NCBI RefSeq assembly: GCF_022059845.1
Contig: NZ_CP091853.1
Span: forward strand, 62,001 to 126,000
From: Terrirubrum flagellatum
GTDB taxonomy: Bacteria; Pseudomonadota; Alphaproteobacteria; Rhizobiales; Beijerinckiaceae
Reading direction: 5' to 3'
Length of the DNA stretch: 64,000 bases
In this document: piece by piece, positions 45,314 through 54,585 of the stretch
How the letters are laid out: every line of letters begins with the position of its first letter
Numbering within the stretch: position 1 is the first letter of the stretch
Position numbers and translations under genes: made by a program
The notes under the pieces: generated by a model
Told to the model about the DNA's origin: nothing
Seen by the model: the letters and a program-made list of their open reading frames with translations, nothing else
The model's database searches: none

Positions 45314-46368
45314 AGGTCAGCGCATTCGCCGCGCCGAAGCAGTGGCTTGTGCTGCTGACATCCGGCCTTGCGCTCGGACAGCTTCTCCAGTTGTTCTCAA
45401 TTCCCGCAGCGCTGATGCTCGGACCGATGGTGATCGGCGTCCTGATGGCGCAGCGGAACAGCAAGATCCGTGTTCCGAATGCTGCGCACTGGATGGCTCA
45501 GGGCGTCGCCGGATGTCTGATCGCGAGTCGCTTCAACGCCGCGATGTTCGCTAAAGTCGGTGACATCTGGCCGATCGTCGTCGTTTTCGTGTCGCTGACG
45601 CTGCTGGCGTCATGCCTGGTTGGATGGCTTGCTGGACGCTGCACCGGCATTGATGGCGAGGTGGCGATCTGGGGATTCCTGCCGGGCATGGCCGGAACGG
45701 TCATCGCCATGGCGCACGATCGCGGACTGGACAGCAGGCTGGTCGCGCTGATCCAGACCGTGCGGCTGATGGTGGTCATCGCGACGATGGTGGTCGCGGC
45801 GCTTTTCATCGTCGGCGCGTCCGTGTCGCCCCCTTCGTCGGCGCAATCCTCCGATCCCCGATCATTAGCGGCGGTGCTCGGTCTTGCATTGCTGGGAACG
45901 ATCGCGGCCCGCTATCTGCGGTTCATCCCATCCGCCGCATCGCTCGTGCCGTTGATGGCCGGCGCCGCGCTGCAACTGGCGCAAGTCAATCTTGCCGTGC
46001 CCAACTGGTTGGTGACGCTCGCCTATCTCGCCTTCGGCGCGCATATCGGCCTGCGCATGACGCCGGACATCCTGCGGACGGGAGCCAAAGCGCTGCCGTC
46101 GCTGGTCAGCGCAGCGCTATTTCTCGTGGTTCTCTGCGCTGCATCGGGTGCAGTTCTGTCGGTCGTCGCGGGCGTCGACCTGATGAGCGCGCTTCTGGCG
46201 ACTGTGCCAGGCAGCATAGACTCGATCGCTTTGATCGCCGTCAACGCCGGCGCGGATATGACGTTCGTGATGACCCTGCAGACGCTGCGCCTCTTCGCCG
46301 TGTCGCTGCTCGGTCCTTTCATCGCCCGGAGCATGATTCACATATTGCTGCGCCAGAAGCGAAACTGA
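45310..46368 (+). CDS. AbrB family membrane protein (putative transporter)
   Basis: A 352-residue polytopic membrane protein with duplicated AbrB domains: FSIPAALMLGPMVIGVL, WMAQGVAGCLIASRFN, GFLPGMAGTVIAMAHDRGLD and, in the second half, LATVPGSIDSIALIAVNAGA. The GTG start overlaps the amidase stop. These proteins are unrelated to the transcription factor AbrB and are sometimes mis-named ammonia monooxygenase. Export of a nitrogenous product such as ammonium is conceivable but unproven. Confidence 0.85.
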   Translation: MKVSAFAAPKQWLVLLTSGLALGQLLQLFSIPAALMLGPMVIGVLMAQRNSKIRVPNAAHWMAQGVAGCLIASRFNAAMFAKVGDIWPIVVVFVSLTLLASCLVGWLAGRCTGIDGEVAIWGFLPGMAGTVIAMAHDRGLDSRLVALIQTVRLMVVIATMVVAALFIVGASVSPPSSAQSSDPRSLAAVLGLALLGTIAARYLRFIPSAASLVPLMAGAALQLAQVNLAVPNWLVTLAYLAFGAHIGLRMTPDILRTGAKALPSLVSAALFLVVLCAASGAVLSVVAGVDLMSALLATVPGSIDSIALIAVNAGADMTFVMTLQTLRLFAVSLLGPFIARSMIHILLRQKRN

Positions 46369-46416
46369 TGTGCGGCGTGGCGCATTTTAAATCCTACATG
46401 AGCGCAAGGGACAAAC

Positions 46417-46872
46417 ATGATGCATAAGGAAATTATCAGGGCGGATGTTCCGGAAAATGGCGGGGCTTACAATCTGTGCATTCGTTACGGCGACATGCTC
46501 TACCTTTCGGGCCTTGCTCCTTTCGAAGCGGAATTCTGCGCCGAAGTCGCGGCCGCGCGCGCCGCCGGCGCCAAGGTTCCACCCATGCCCGACACGCCGT
46601 TTCCACGACAGGTCGAGATCGTTATGGAAAACATCAAGAAGCTGGTCGAGGCGGCAGGCTCCAACATGGACTGCCTCTTGAAGACCAATGTCTGGCTGCG
46701 CGATCAGACCCAGGCCGAGGAATTCGAGAAGGTCTATGTCAGATATTTTTCCAGCCGCGAGGCGCTACCCGCCCGCGCGCGCATGCAGGCTGGCCGCACG
46801 CCGATGGATTGCGGTCTTGAGATCGAGGTGATCGCCTTCATTCCCGAGAAAGTTGCACATGGAATGGCGTGA
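46417..46872 (+). CDS. RidA family protein
   Basis: A 151-residue enamine/imine deaminase-like protein. Family features are YNLCIRYGDMLYLSGLAPFE, QVEIVMENIKKLVEAAGSNM, CLLKTNVWLRDQ and the substrate-binding Arg in ARARMQAGRTPMDCGLEIEV. RidA members hydrolyse reactive enamines/imines to ketones and ammonia, a step expected when a nitrogen heterocycle is dismantled. Last gene of the catabolic operon. Confidence 0.9.
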   Translation: MMHKEIIRADVPENGGAYNLCIRYGDMLYLSGLAPFEAEFCAEVAAARAAGAKVPPMPDTPFPRQVEIVMENIKKLVEAAGSNMDCLLKTNVWLRDQTQAEEFEKVYVRYFSSREALPARARMQAGRTPMDCGLEIEVIAFIPEKVAHGMA

Positions 46873-47367
46873 TGGTGTCGAGGGCCCCTGCACTGGCTCA
46901 ATCATGCAATGATGTGGTTGTTGCGCCGCATGTTGTCGTTCTGCGTCACAGATTGCGGTGATCAATTGATGTATCTACGTCGATGAAGCCGTCGACATCC
47001 TTCGCCGGCGGCAATTGGGCGACGATCAGTTGATGCTTGATAGAGCGCGTCGGTTCTCTATGTCGAGAAGAAGCTGTTTGTCATCTTGGCGCCAATAGCC
47101 GGCATTCCGCCTGAATCTCAAGAGCGGACGTTCAGAGCCAGCACAGCGTCCATTCGAGGGCTCACAACACAATTTGCCGCTTCCGGGCCAAGCGCCGCTT
47201 TATCAGGCCGCGTCAAATGGGTGCGCACGCGCTTTAGAACTCGCTCTCGATAACTTCGACGTTGAACGTGCTGGAGCATTCCGCCGAACGTCTTTCCGAA
47301 GCCAGGATGAACAGTATTCATCCGACTAAGACCGCGGCTGTTTGAGTCCTTTGGTGAGGGCGGTGGT
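46873..47367. other. Gap between the catabolic island and IS66, with a possible istB remnant
   Basis: No intact gene. On the reverse strand around 46970-47060 the peptide HQLIVAQLPPAKDVDGF resembles the segment preceding the ATP-binding core of IS21 IstB helper proteins, suggesting an old insertion. The remaining sequence, including a frame ending at 47118, is not recognised. The left end of the IS66 element should lie near the right side of this gap. Confidence 0.35.
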
Positions 47368-47964
47368 TTAACTGACCTTGGTGCGCTTGATCGCTGTTTT
47401 ACGTGACCACCTTTTAGCGAGCGCTTCGAGCGCGGCGGCATGAACTGCGACATTGATGTCGTTGGGATCGAATGGCGCGCCGAGCCATTCAACGGATTCA
47501 GTATGGCGCTCATGTTTCGGATCAGCGATCGCCTCCACGAGCTCGCCATATCCCCAGGGTCCGCCGACGTCTTCGGGCGGACAACGACCTTTGGCGTCGA
47601 TGAGGCGCGGATAGAGAACGCCCGGCATGGCGTCGACGATCCGCTCAATTTTGATCGTGTGCTCCCACCCGTCGCCGAAGTCATAGAGATATCGCAAGGT
47701 CTTCACGCCGACATCTTCGAGCACGTCGATGAGCTTAATCTTGCGCGCATCGAGCGGGCCGTCGCCCCAACTTGGATCGGGAATGCCCCAGCCGACATCG
47801 CCGGCGCGGATTTCATAGAGATGGCTGTTGGTCCAACCCATGGCGTCCTGCAATGCAAGATGCAGCCGGTCGAGACGGATTGTCACTGGAACTTCAAGGC
47901 GACGCAGAACCTGCGGCTCAACGTCGTCGAGCGTCACCTTGAGGTGGGCGATGGCGTCAGTCAT
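47368..47964 (-). CDS. Plasmid pRiA4b ORF-3 family protein (IS66 passenger)
   Basis: A 198-residue protein: HLKVTLDDVEPQVLRRLEVP, LHLALQDAMGWTNSHLYEI, YLYDFGDGWEHTIKIERI and RCPPEDVGGPWGYGELVEAI are hallmark segments. Function is unknown. Its ATG overlaps the tnpC stop by 4 bp, so it is translated as part of the IS66 unit. The family name itself comes from an Agrobacterium Ri plasmid. Confidence 0.92.
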   Translation of the reverse strand: MTDAIAHLKVTLDDVEPQVLRRLEVPVTIRLDRLHLALQDAMGWTNSHLYEIRAGDVGWGIPDPSWGDGPLDARKIKLIDVLEDVGVKTLRYLYDFGDGWEHTIKIERIVDAMPGVLYPRLIDAKGRCPPEDVGGPWGYGELVEAIADPKHERHTESVEWLGAPFDPNDINVAVHAAALEALAKRWSRKTAIKRTKVS

Positions 47965-49608
47965 GCCGCCAGCTTACGGCGCTCCTGATCCATCGCCCAG
48001 CGCCATGGCAATAATTCGCACAGCCGATTCTGCGGGATGTCGGCGATGCGCGCAAAGACATCGGCGAGCCATGCCTTCGGATCGACGTCGTTGAGGCGAC
48101 AGGTCATGATGAGCGTCGCCATGACGGCGGCTCGCTCGGCTCCCCGGTCAGAGCCGGCGAACAACCAGGCTTTTCTTCCAAGGGCAAAACCGCGGAGCGC
48201 CCGTTCCGCCGCGTTATTCGTCAGGCAGATTCTCCCGTCATGGACGAAGCGGGCGAAGCCGTCCCAGCGATGAAGCATGTAATCGATCGGCTTGATGACG
48301 CCGGATGAGCGCGACAGCCTGCCGCGCTGCTCGCGCAGCCATGTTTCCAATTCCGCTAGCAGCGGCGCGCTCCTCTCCTGACGGATTTGCAGACGCTCGC
48401 CTGCGCTGAGCCCGTTGATCTCGCGCTCGATCTCGAACAACAGATCGATCCGGCGCACGGCCTCCAGCGCGATCGGTGAGATCGCTGTCGCCACGCGACC
48501 GCGCCGCGCGTTTTTGTCGATGTCGGCCAGTTCGAAGAAGCCTCTTCGGCTGTGCGCCCAGCAAAAGGCTGAAGTCAGCGGCTCGACCTTGCGGCCGGGA
48601 TCGAAGAGCGCGTTGAAGCCGCTATAGGCGTCGGCCTGAAGGATGCCAGCGAAGCCTCGGAGATGGCGCGACGGATGTTCGCCGCGCCGATCGCGGGAGG
48701 CGTAATAGAGCGCCGCCGGCGGGTCTCGCCGCCAAACGGACGATCGTCGCGAACATAGGTCCAGATGCGGCCCGTGTCCGTCTTGCCCTTGGCGGGATCG
48801 GGATTTTCGTATCGTCGCCGTGCAGCCTCTCGGCGGCGAGCACATGGGCTTCGATCAGATTAAAGATCGGCCTGGCGACGAACACGCCGGCGCCAACCTG
48901 ATCGGCCAGCGTCGAGACCGAGAGATCGATGCCCTCACATTTGAAGCGCTGGCTCTGCCGGTTTAGCGGCAGATGCTGCCCGAACTTGTCGAACAGAATC
49001 GTCGCCAGAAGCTGCGGCCCGATATAGCCCCTCGGAGTGGCGTAAAACGGCGCCGGCGGCTGCGTGATCGTCTCGCAGTCTCGACAGGAGAACTTCTCGC
49101 GCACCGTGTCGATCACTTTGAAGCGGCGTGGGATCTCCTCCAAAGTCGAGGTGACCGTTTCGCCAAGCTTCGACAAACGGTTCGATCCGCAGCACGGACA
49201 CTCCGTCGGAGCCGGAAGCACGACGCGCTCCCGCTCGATGTCGTCAGGGAACGGTTTTCGCACCGGCCGCTTGCGCTCAAACGAACGAACCCTCTGCGTT
49301 TTCGCCGCGGCTTTCTCGGCCGCGAGTTCATCCTCGGTCGCCGCCGCCTCGAGCTCCTCCAGCTGCAATTCCAGCTGATCGAGCAATCGCGCCGACCGCT
49401 CCGAACGCGTCCCGTAAATCGTCCGCCGCAGCTTCTCGATCTCAAGCTTAAGATAAGCGATCAGCGCTTCCGTGCCCGACAGTTTCGCCTGCGCGTTGGC
49501 CGTTTCGGCGACCTTCGCCTCCGCCGCGTGGCGCGCCGCGCGCTCGGCGAGGATCATCGCGTGCGCGGCGGCGAGATCAGAAGGCAGCGGTCCAGCGGTG
49601 GAGTTCAC
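47961..49608 (-). pseudogene. tnpC: IS66 transposase TnpC, two frameshifts
   Basis: The N-terminal frame runs from 49608 with the leucine-zipper start (LIAYLKLEIEKLRRTIYGTR), the zinc-binding CPCCGSNRL and the catalytic LHGDDT. Near 48795 the frame shifts; the middle piece AKGKTDTGRIWTYVRDDRPF is in a second frame up to about 48725; the rest (DPPAALYYASRDRRGEHPSR, then LQADAYSGFNALFD and LTNNAAERALRGFALGRKAW) is in a third frame to 47961. Two one-base losses explain this. Catalytic residues are all still present in the DNA, so decay is recent or the frameshifts are sequencing errors. Confidence 0.88.
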
Positions 49609-49652
49609 ACCGCGATGGAATCACATTCGCCGCCAAATTCAACGATAAACCC

Positions 49653-50000
49653 TCAACCAACGCTCGTTGGTCGCCAGGTTTCTTGCGGGTTTCGCCAATC
49701 GATCCCTGACAATAGATAACTCATCTGCGCCTGTGAGATCGACACCGCGCCGTCCGCCAAAGACGGCCACAAAAAGCGCTTCTTCTCCAATTTTTTCGTG
49801 AACAGGCATGCGCCCTGACCATCGTGCCAAATCACCTTCAGCAAATCGCCTCTGCGCCCGCGAAAGCAAAATAAATGACCGCTTAGCGGATCCTTGCGCA
49901 ACACTTCCTGCACCTGCAGCGACAAGGACGCAAAGCCTTTTCGCATGTCGGTGTGGCCAGTCGCTAACCACACCCGTACACCCGTCGGAATCCCAATCAT
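49653..50000 (-). CDS. tnpB: IS66 family accessory protein TnpB
   Basis: A 115-residue IS66 Orf2 protein with the conserved VRVWLATGHTDMRKGFASLS, HLFCFRGRRGDLLKVIWHDG and GACLFTKKLEKKRFLWP. Its ATG overlaps the tnpA stop by 4 bp. Required for transposition of IS66 elements, exact role unclear. Confidence 0.94.
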   Translation of the reverse strand: MIGIPTGVRVWLATGHTDMRKGFASLSLQVQEVLRKDPLSGHLFCFRGRRGDLLKVIWHDGQGACLFTKKLEKKRFLWPSLADGAVSISQAQMSYLLSGIDWRNPQETWRPTSVG

Positions 50001-50419
50001 CGCCGATCGAGTACCGCGACGATCCGACCAAGCGCCTCGACGTCGACGCCCGTATCGACAATCACACGCCGCCCGTTCGTCAGCACGATCTCAAGCCGCG
50101 ACGCGCCAGCATTCGCGTGCTCGACGGCTGGCGCGGCTTCCAACGGCGTAGCGGGCTCCTCCCCAGCGATGACTGCCGGAACAAAAGTCGTCTCGGAATC
50201 GCGCCGCTCAATGCCGAGGCCCCGACGCCATGTCACGAGCAGCGAGCGCGAGACGCCGTGACGGCGCGCCGTCGCCGACACCAACCGCGGACCGGACATG
50301 CTCTCCAGAACGATCCGCGCTTTCTCTTCATCAGACCAGCGCCGCCGCCGGCCCGTGTCCACGACCTCAAGCCGCTTGGGCGCACTGTTCGTATGGCTGG
50401 CCATACGTACTGTTCTCAA
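49997..50419 (-). CDS. tnpA: IS66 family accessory protein TnpA
   Basis: A 140-residue helix-turn-helix protein: RRRRWSDEEKARIVLESMSG then VSATARRHGVSRSLLVTWRR, and a C-terminal RLEIVLTNGRRVIVDTGVDV. The start could be the ATG at 50419 or the one at 50404 (MASHTNSAPKRLEV). First gene of the IS66 unit, coupled to tnpB. Confidence 0.92.
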   Translation of the reverse strand: MRTVRMASHTNSAPKRLEVVDTGRRRRWSDEEKARIVLESMSGPRLVSATARRHGVSRSLLVTWRRGLGIERRDSETTFVPAVIAGEEPATPLEAAPAVEHANAGASRLEIVLTNGRRVIVDTGVDVEALGRIVAVLDRR

Positions 50420-50660
50420 CGATCAGCCCAATCATCCGCAAGGCGTCTCTCGTCGGATGCGTACGATGAACACCGCGCACCTCGATCGCCTCCCCATCAA
50501 TGCGAGATCGCAGAGGTCGACGGCGAAAGCTGACGCTTCAAAAGCCCGGCTGAGCGACAAATGCATCATCTTTCCTGAACCCGCATTCGCCCGGACGAGC
50601 AATCCCAACAATCAGCTCCGCCGCGCCAATGGATGATGGGCAAACGAGGTCGGCTACGCT

Positions 50661-52769
50661 TCACCAGACATTCGCACGCGGAATAATCAGCGCGTCAAGG
50701 ATGCGCACGCCGCGGCCGTCCGGCAGTACGGCGACGGGATTGAGATCGACTGCCTCGATATCATCGCCATAACGGGCGGCGAAGTCCGAGAGCTGCACCA
50801 GCAGTTTGACCAACGCCCTGCGGTCGGTTTTCGGCGCGCCGCGATACCCTTCCAAAAGGGAGGCCAGCTTCGTTTCGTCGATCAGCATTTCGGCGCGGGC
50901 GAGATCGATTGGAAGCAAGTCAAAGGCTGTGTCCTTCACAAGTTCCACGAGCACCCCGCCGATTCCAACGACAAGACCGAAACCAAATGGTTCGTGGCGC
51001 ACCAGTCCGACCAGAGCTTCGACGCCTTCTTTCACCATTTCCTGCACCGAGAGGCCGCGAAGTTTCGCATCCGGGTCATAAGCGCGGGCGTTTGCCATGA
51101 TCGCGTGGAAAGCATCGCGGGCCTCTGCTTCTGATGCGATGTTGAGTCTTACGCCGCCGGCTTCTGTCTTGTGTGAGATATCCGGCGATTCAATCTTCAT
51201 CACCACCGGGAAACCGAGCGCCTTCGCCGCTTCCGCGGCGTCGTTGGCGGTAGTGACAAATTGTTCCCTCGGCGTCGGTAGGCCCTCGGCCGCCAACAAC
51301 AATTTCGCCTCGCGCTCGGTGAGCGCGCCCGTCGGGAGCGACTTCTTTTCGAATGTCGCCTTGCCTGGCCAGGAAACGTCATGGTTCAGCACGGTCAGAT
51401 TGGCGATCGCCGTCAGCGTGCTTCTTGTCCCACGCAGCACTGGCACGTTCGGCAGCTTCGCTTCGACGGCGCGGTGATGGCCGGAGGAAAGGTTGCTCAT
51501 AAAGACGACGGGCGTCTTGTCGGCTGCGGCATACTCGGACACGGCTTCCGCGATGCCCAGATATTCAGAGGCGCAAAGATCATCGAGAGCGCTCGGCGCA
51601 TCTTGTGCGGCGACGATCAGGCCGATCGAGGGATCATCGGCCAACGCATGCAAGACGTCGCGATAGATGCCGCCATTGGCGAAGACGGCGCCGGTCGTAT
51701 CGAGCGGGTTCTGAGGCGTCGCAAAGGGCGGCAGCAGAGCTTTGAGCTTTGCGATCGTTTCCGCCTGAAGATCGGGCAACGATAGGCCTGCCTCATCGGC
51801 AATGTCGGAGACGTGGGCGACGCCGCCGCCCGAGACGCCAACGATCGCAATGCCGGGCTTCGTCGGGGTCTGCCTGAGATTCAGACAGAGCGTCGCCGTC
51901 TCGATGAAGCCATCCATGTCCGGCGCTACAATCATGCCGACACGGTTGAAGAACGCGCGATAGGCCTCATTGCTGCCGGCGAGCGACCCCGTATGGGCCG
52001 CAGTCGCCTGCGCGCCGCGCGCGGAACGGCCGGCGCGCAACGCGATCACCGGCTTGCCAGCCGCGTGCATCTTTCCCATCGCCGCCGCGAGCCGTTCCGG
52101 CTCGCGGATCGCCTCGATGACGACGCCGACAGCGCTCGTGGCTTCATCGGCCGCCAGGAACTCCAGATAATCGGGAATGTCGGTGACGGCGCTGTTGCCG
52201 GAGGAAACAATGTAGCTCAACCCAAATCGGCCGGTATTGCTGAGAGCGAGCGCACTGGCGCCGGAATGGGAAAGGATCGCGAAGCGGCCCGCTTCAAGAT
52301 TGGTCGAAAGGCTGGAGGAACAGAGCGCGGCGCCGGCGCCGAGATTGAAGAGGCCGAGGCAGTTCGGTCCGCAGATCACCATGCTATAGCGTTCGGCGAT
52401 TTCGATCAGCCGCCGCTGTCTCTCGCGGCCGACTTCGCCCAGCTCAGCAAAGCCTGAGGCAAGCACGACGGCGGCCTTGACGCCGATCCGTCCGGATTCC
52501 TCCAACGCTGTCGCAACCTTATCGGCGGCCAGGCCGATCAACGCCACATCCGGCGCGGCGTCGAGCGCGGAAAGAGAGGGGGAGGCGCGATGGCCGAAGA
52601 TCGTTTCAGCTTTTGGGTGAACGGGGATGATCTTGCCCTGATAGCCGAAGCGCATCAGGTTCCTGATCACAAAGCTGGAAGAAGCGTCAACGCGCTCGGT
52701 GGCGCCGACGATGGCGACGGAACGCGGCGCCATCAAAGCCCGCATCGCATCGATCCCGTGCGCGGGCAT
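50661..52769 (-). CDS. Acetate/acyl-CoA ligase, NDP-forming (CoA-binding + ATP-grasp)
   Basis: A 702-residue protein from the ATG at 52769. It has the N-terminal CoA-binding domain (MAPRSVAIVGATERVDASSS), a succinyl-CoA-ligase-like middle (ICGPNCLGLFN, FAILSHSGASALALSN) and a C-terminal ATP-grasp domain (KALGFPVVMKIESPDISHKT, EAVDLNPVAVLPDGRG). Such single-chain enzymes interconvert an acyl-CoA and an acid with ATP or ADP. It begins 14 bp after the crotonase gene; together they could activate and process a carboxylic acid released in the pathway. Confidence 0.9.
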   Translation of the reverse strand: MPAHGIDAMRALMAPRSVAIVGATERVDASSSFVIRNLMRFGYQGKIIPVHPKAETIFGHRASPSLSALDAAPDVALIGLAADKVATALEESGRIGVKAAVVLASGFAELGEVGRERQRRLIEIAERYSMVICGPNCLGLFNLGAGAALCSSSLSTNLEAGRFAILSHSGASALALSNTGRFGLSYIVSSGNSAVTDIPDYLEFLAADEATSAVGVVIEAIREPERLAAAMGKMHAAGKPVIALRAGRSARGAQATAAHTGSLAGSNEAYRAFFNRVGMIVAPDMDGFIETATLCLNLRQTPTKPGIAIVGVSGGGVAHVSDIADEAGLSLPDLQAETIAKLKALLPPFATPQNPLDTTGAVFANGGIYRDVLHALADDPSIGLIVAAQDAPSALDDLCASEYLGIAEAVSEYAAADKTPVVFMSNLSSGHHRAVEAKLPNVPVLRGTRSTLTAIANLTVLNHDVSWPGKATFEKKSLPTGALTEREAKLLLAAEGLPTPREQFVTTANDAAEAAKALGFPVVMKIESPDISHKTEAGGVRLNIASEAEARDAFHAIMANARAYDPDAKLRGLSVQEMVKEGVEALVGLVRHEPFGFGLVVGIGGVLVELVKDTAFDLLPIDLARAEMLIDETKLASLLEGYRGAPKTDRRALVKLLVQLSDFAARYGDDIEAVDLNPVAVLPDGRGVRILDALIIPRANVW

Positions 52770-52783
52770 GAGCGAAGGCTTTC

Positions 52784-53593
52784 TCAGTCGAGACCCTTGA
52801 ACGGATTGTCGCGAAAGGCGAGGTATTCCTTCAAGGACATCTTCGCCAGGTTCGCCATCCATTCACGGCCTTGCTTCGTCACATGAAGCGCTGCGATCGC
52901 GTCGATGTTGTACTGGAATGACGGCAGGAGACCGGCGATCATCTGCTGATTGTTGATCGAGGCCTTGGTGTATTTCAGCGCCGGAACCGGCATACGAGCC
53001 AACTTGCGCGCAAGATTCTCCGTCTTTTCCTTGAGCTGATCGGCTGGCGCGATCTTGTTGATGAGACGCATACGCAACGCCTCCTCGGCATCCACCATGT
53101 CGCCGGTGAACATCAACCAACGCACGTCTCGGGTGGCGAGCAGCCAGGGCATCATCAACGCCGGCGGGCCGGAGTTATGACGCACTTCCGGCTCGCCGAA
53201 CTTGGCCGTGTCTGCAGCGATCGCAAGATCGCAGCACATCATCAATTCCAGCGCGCCAGCGAGCGCATAGCCGTTGACAGAAGCGATAACCGGGATTGGC
53301 GCCCGCCAGATATTGAGCAGCGCTTCCGCATTCTCAGTCATGTCTTCGCGCCAGAAGTCGATATCGACGTCAAAATCGCCACCCTGCAGGTCGTAACCGG
53401 CGGAGAAGGCGCGGCCGGCGCCGGTAATGATCAACGCATTGACATCGGGATCGGCGATGGCGGCCTTCAGCGCAAAGTCGATCTCGCGGATCACCGTCTT
53501 GTTCATCGCGTTCATCTTGTCCGGACGATTGATCGTGATCGTCGCGAACTTGTCGGCGCCGTCCTTCTCGTAAAGTATCGTCTCGTAGCTCAT
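52784..53593 (-). CDS. Enoyl-CoA hydratase/isomerase family protein
   Basis: A 269-residue crotonase. Features are FATITINRPDKMNAMNKTVI, the CoA-binding ITGAGRAFSAGYDLQGGDFD, the oxyanion-hole NGYALAGALELMMCCDLAIA with its Glu, and KFGEPEVRHNSGP with the second Glu position. Both acidic positions of hydratases are retained. It lies 24 bp downstream of the pseudouridine glycosidase gene and just upstream of the acyl-CoA synthetase. Substrate unknown. Confidence 0.92.
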   Translation of the reverse strand: MSYETILYEKDGADKFATITINRPDKMNAMNKTVIREIDFALKAAIADPDVNALIITGAGRAFSAGYDLQGGDFDVDIDFWREDMTENAEALLNIWRAPIPVIASVNGYALAGALELMMCCDLAIAADTAKFGEPEVRHNSGPPALMMPWLLATRDVRWLMFTGDMVDAEEALRMRLINKIAPADQLKEKTENLARKLARMPVPALKYTKASINNQQMIAGLLPSFQYNIDAIAALHVTKQGREWMANLAKMSLKEYLAFRDNPFKGLD

Positions 53594-53617
53594 CGGGGTT
53601 TCCCTTAAGTGCCTTGC

Positions 53618-54547
53618 TTATTTGCCGGCCTTCTTCAGCGCCGCGTAGGCGACGGCGATCTTTGCGGCGAGCTCGGCGTTGTTCCTCACCAGAGCGATAT
53701 TGGCCTTCAGGCTCTCGCCCTTGGACAATTCGTCGATGCGCGCGAGCAGAAAGGGCGTCAGCTCCTTGCGGCCGACGCCGCGCTCGGCGGCTTCCCGCAC
53801 GGCGTCTGCGATCGTCCCGTCGATAAATTCCGGCGCCAGGGCGGCGGCTTCCGGAATTGGGTTGGCGATCAGAATACCGGCGCCTGAACCGAGCGCGTGG
53901 TGCAGGCGCATGGCCGCAGCGATTTCCTCCGGCGTATCCAGCCGATGGTCGGCCTTATGGCCGCTCTTGCGGGTGAAGAACGCCGGGAAATCGTCCGCGC
54001 CATAAGCGATCACCGGGACGCGCTGGGTCTCCAGATATTCCAGCGTCTTGGCGATATCGAGGATCGATTTGACGCCGGCGCAGACGACGGTTGTCTTGGT
54101 GCGGCCAAGTTCGGTCAGATCGGCGGAGATGTCGAAGGTTTGTTCTGCGCCGCGATGCACGCCGCCGACGCCGCCGGTGGCGAAAACGTCGATGCCGGCG
54201 AGATCGGCGAGCAGCATCGTTGCAGAAACAGTGACGCCAGCCGACTGCTTCTTGACCATGGCGACCGCGAGGTCGCGGCCAGACGCTTTCACAACGCCCT
54301 CGGCCTGGGCCAGTTCGCCCAATTCACGGCGTTCGAGGCCGACGCGCAACTCGCCTTCGATGACGGCGATCGTCGCTGGCGCGGCGCCGTTTTCGCGGAC
54401 CACCGTCTCGACGGAAAGCGCAGTCTCCAGATTGGCCGGATAGGGCATGCCATGGGTGATGATGGTCGATTCCAACGCCACGACGGCTCCGCCGGAGGCG
54501 AGCGCTTCGGCGACTTCCGGGCTCAGTTTCGGTTTCAGAACGATCAT
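53618..54547 (-). CDS. psuG: Pseudouridine-5'-phosphate glycosidase PsuG
   Basis: About 309 residues from MIVLKPKLSPEVAEAL at 54547, which has AAAGGGGAA upstream; an ATG at 54589 overlapping the kinase stop is the alternative. Family signatures are VALESTIITHGMPYPANLET, VTVSATMLLADLAGIDVFAT followed by GGVGGVHRGA, and ADDFPAFFTRKSGHKADHRL. The enzyme splits pseudouridine 5'-phosphate to ribose 5-phosphate and uracil. It follows its kinase gene, so the pair degrades free pseudouridine. Confidence 0.93.
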   Translation of the reverse strand: MIVLKPKLSPEVAEALASGGAVVALESTIITHGMPYPANLETALSVETVVRENGAAPATIAVIEGELRVGLERRELGELAQAEGVVKASGRDLAVAMVKKQSAGVTVSATMLLADLAGIDVFATGGVGGVHRGAEQTFDISADLTELGRTKTTVVCAGVKSILDIAKTLEYLETQRVPVIAYGADDFPAFFTRKSGHKADHRLDTPEEIAAAMRLHHALGSGAGILIANPIPEAAALAPEFIDGTIADAVREAAERGVGRKELTPFLLARIDELSKGESLKANIALVRNNAELAAKIAVAYAALKKAGK

Positions 54548-54585
54548 CTTCGGTAGTTCCCCTTTGGCGCTTTCGATCGGCCGCC

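Larger units (their letters stand above)
47368..50538 (-). mobile_element. IS66-family insertion sequence with passenger gene
   Basis: In leftward order it contains tnpA, tnpB, a broken tnpC and a pRiA4b ORF-3 passenger coupled to tnpC. The right end may be the CGGCGAAAGCTGACGCTT segment at 50521-50538, which resembles IS66 termini; the matching left terminal repeat was not found, so the left limit given is simply the end of the passenger gene. The element cannot move on its own unless the tnpC frameshifts are sequence errors. Confidence 0.75.

Noticed and set aside
45310-46368. Ammonia monooxygenase, a frequent label for this family
   Set aside because: The sequence is an AbrB-type membrane protein; it has no similarity to AmoA, AmoB or AmoC.
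47118-47684. 188-codon reverse-strand frame
   Set aside because: Most of it is an alternative frame of the pRiA4b ORF-3 gene; the part beyond it is not recognised.
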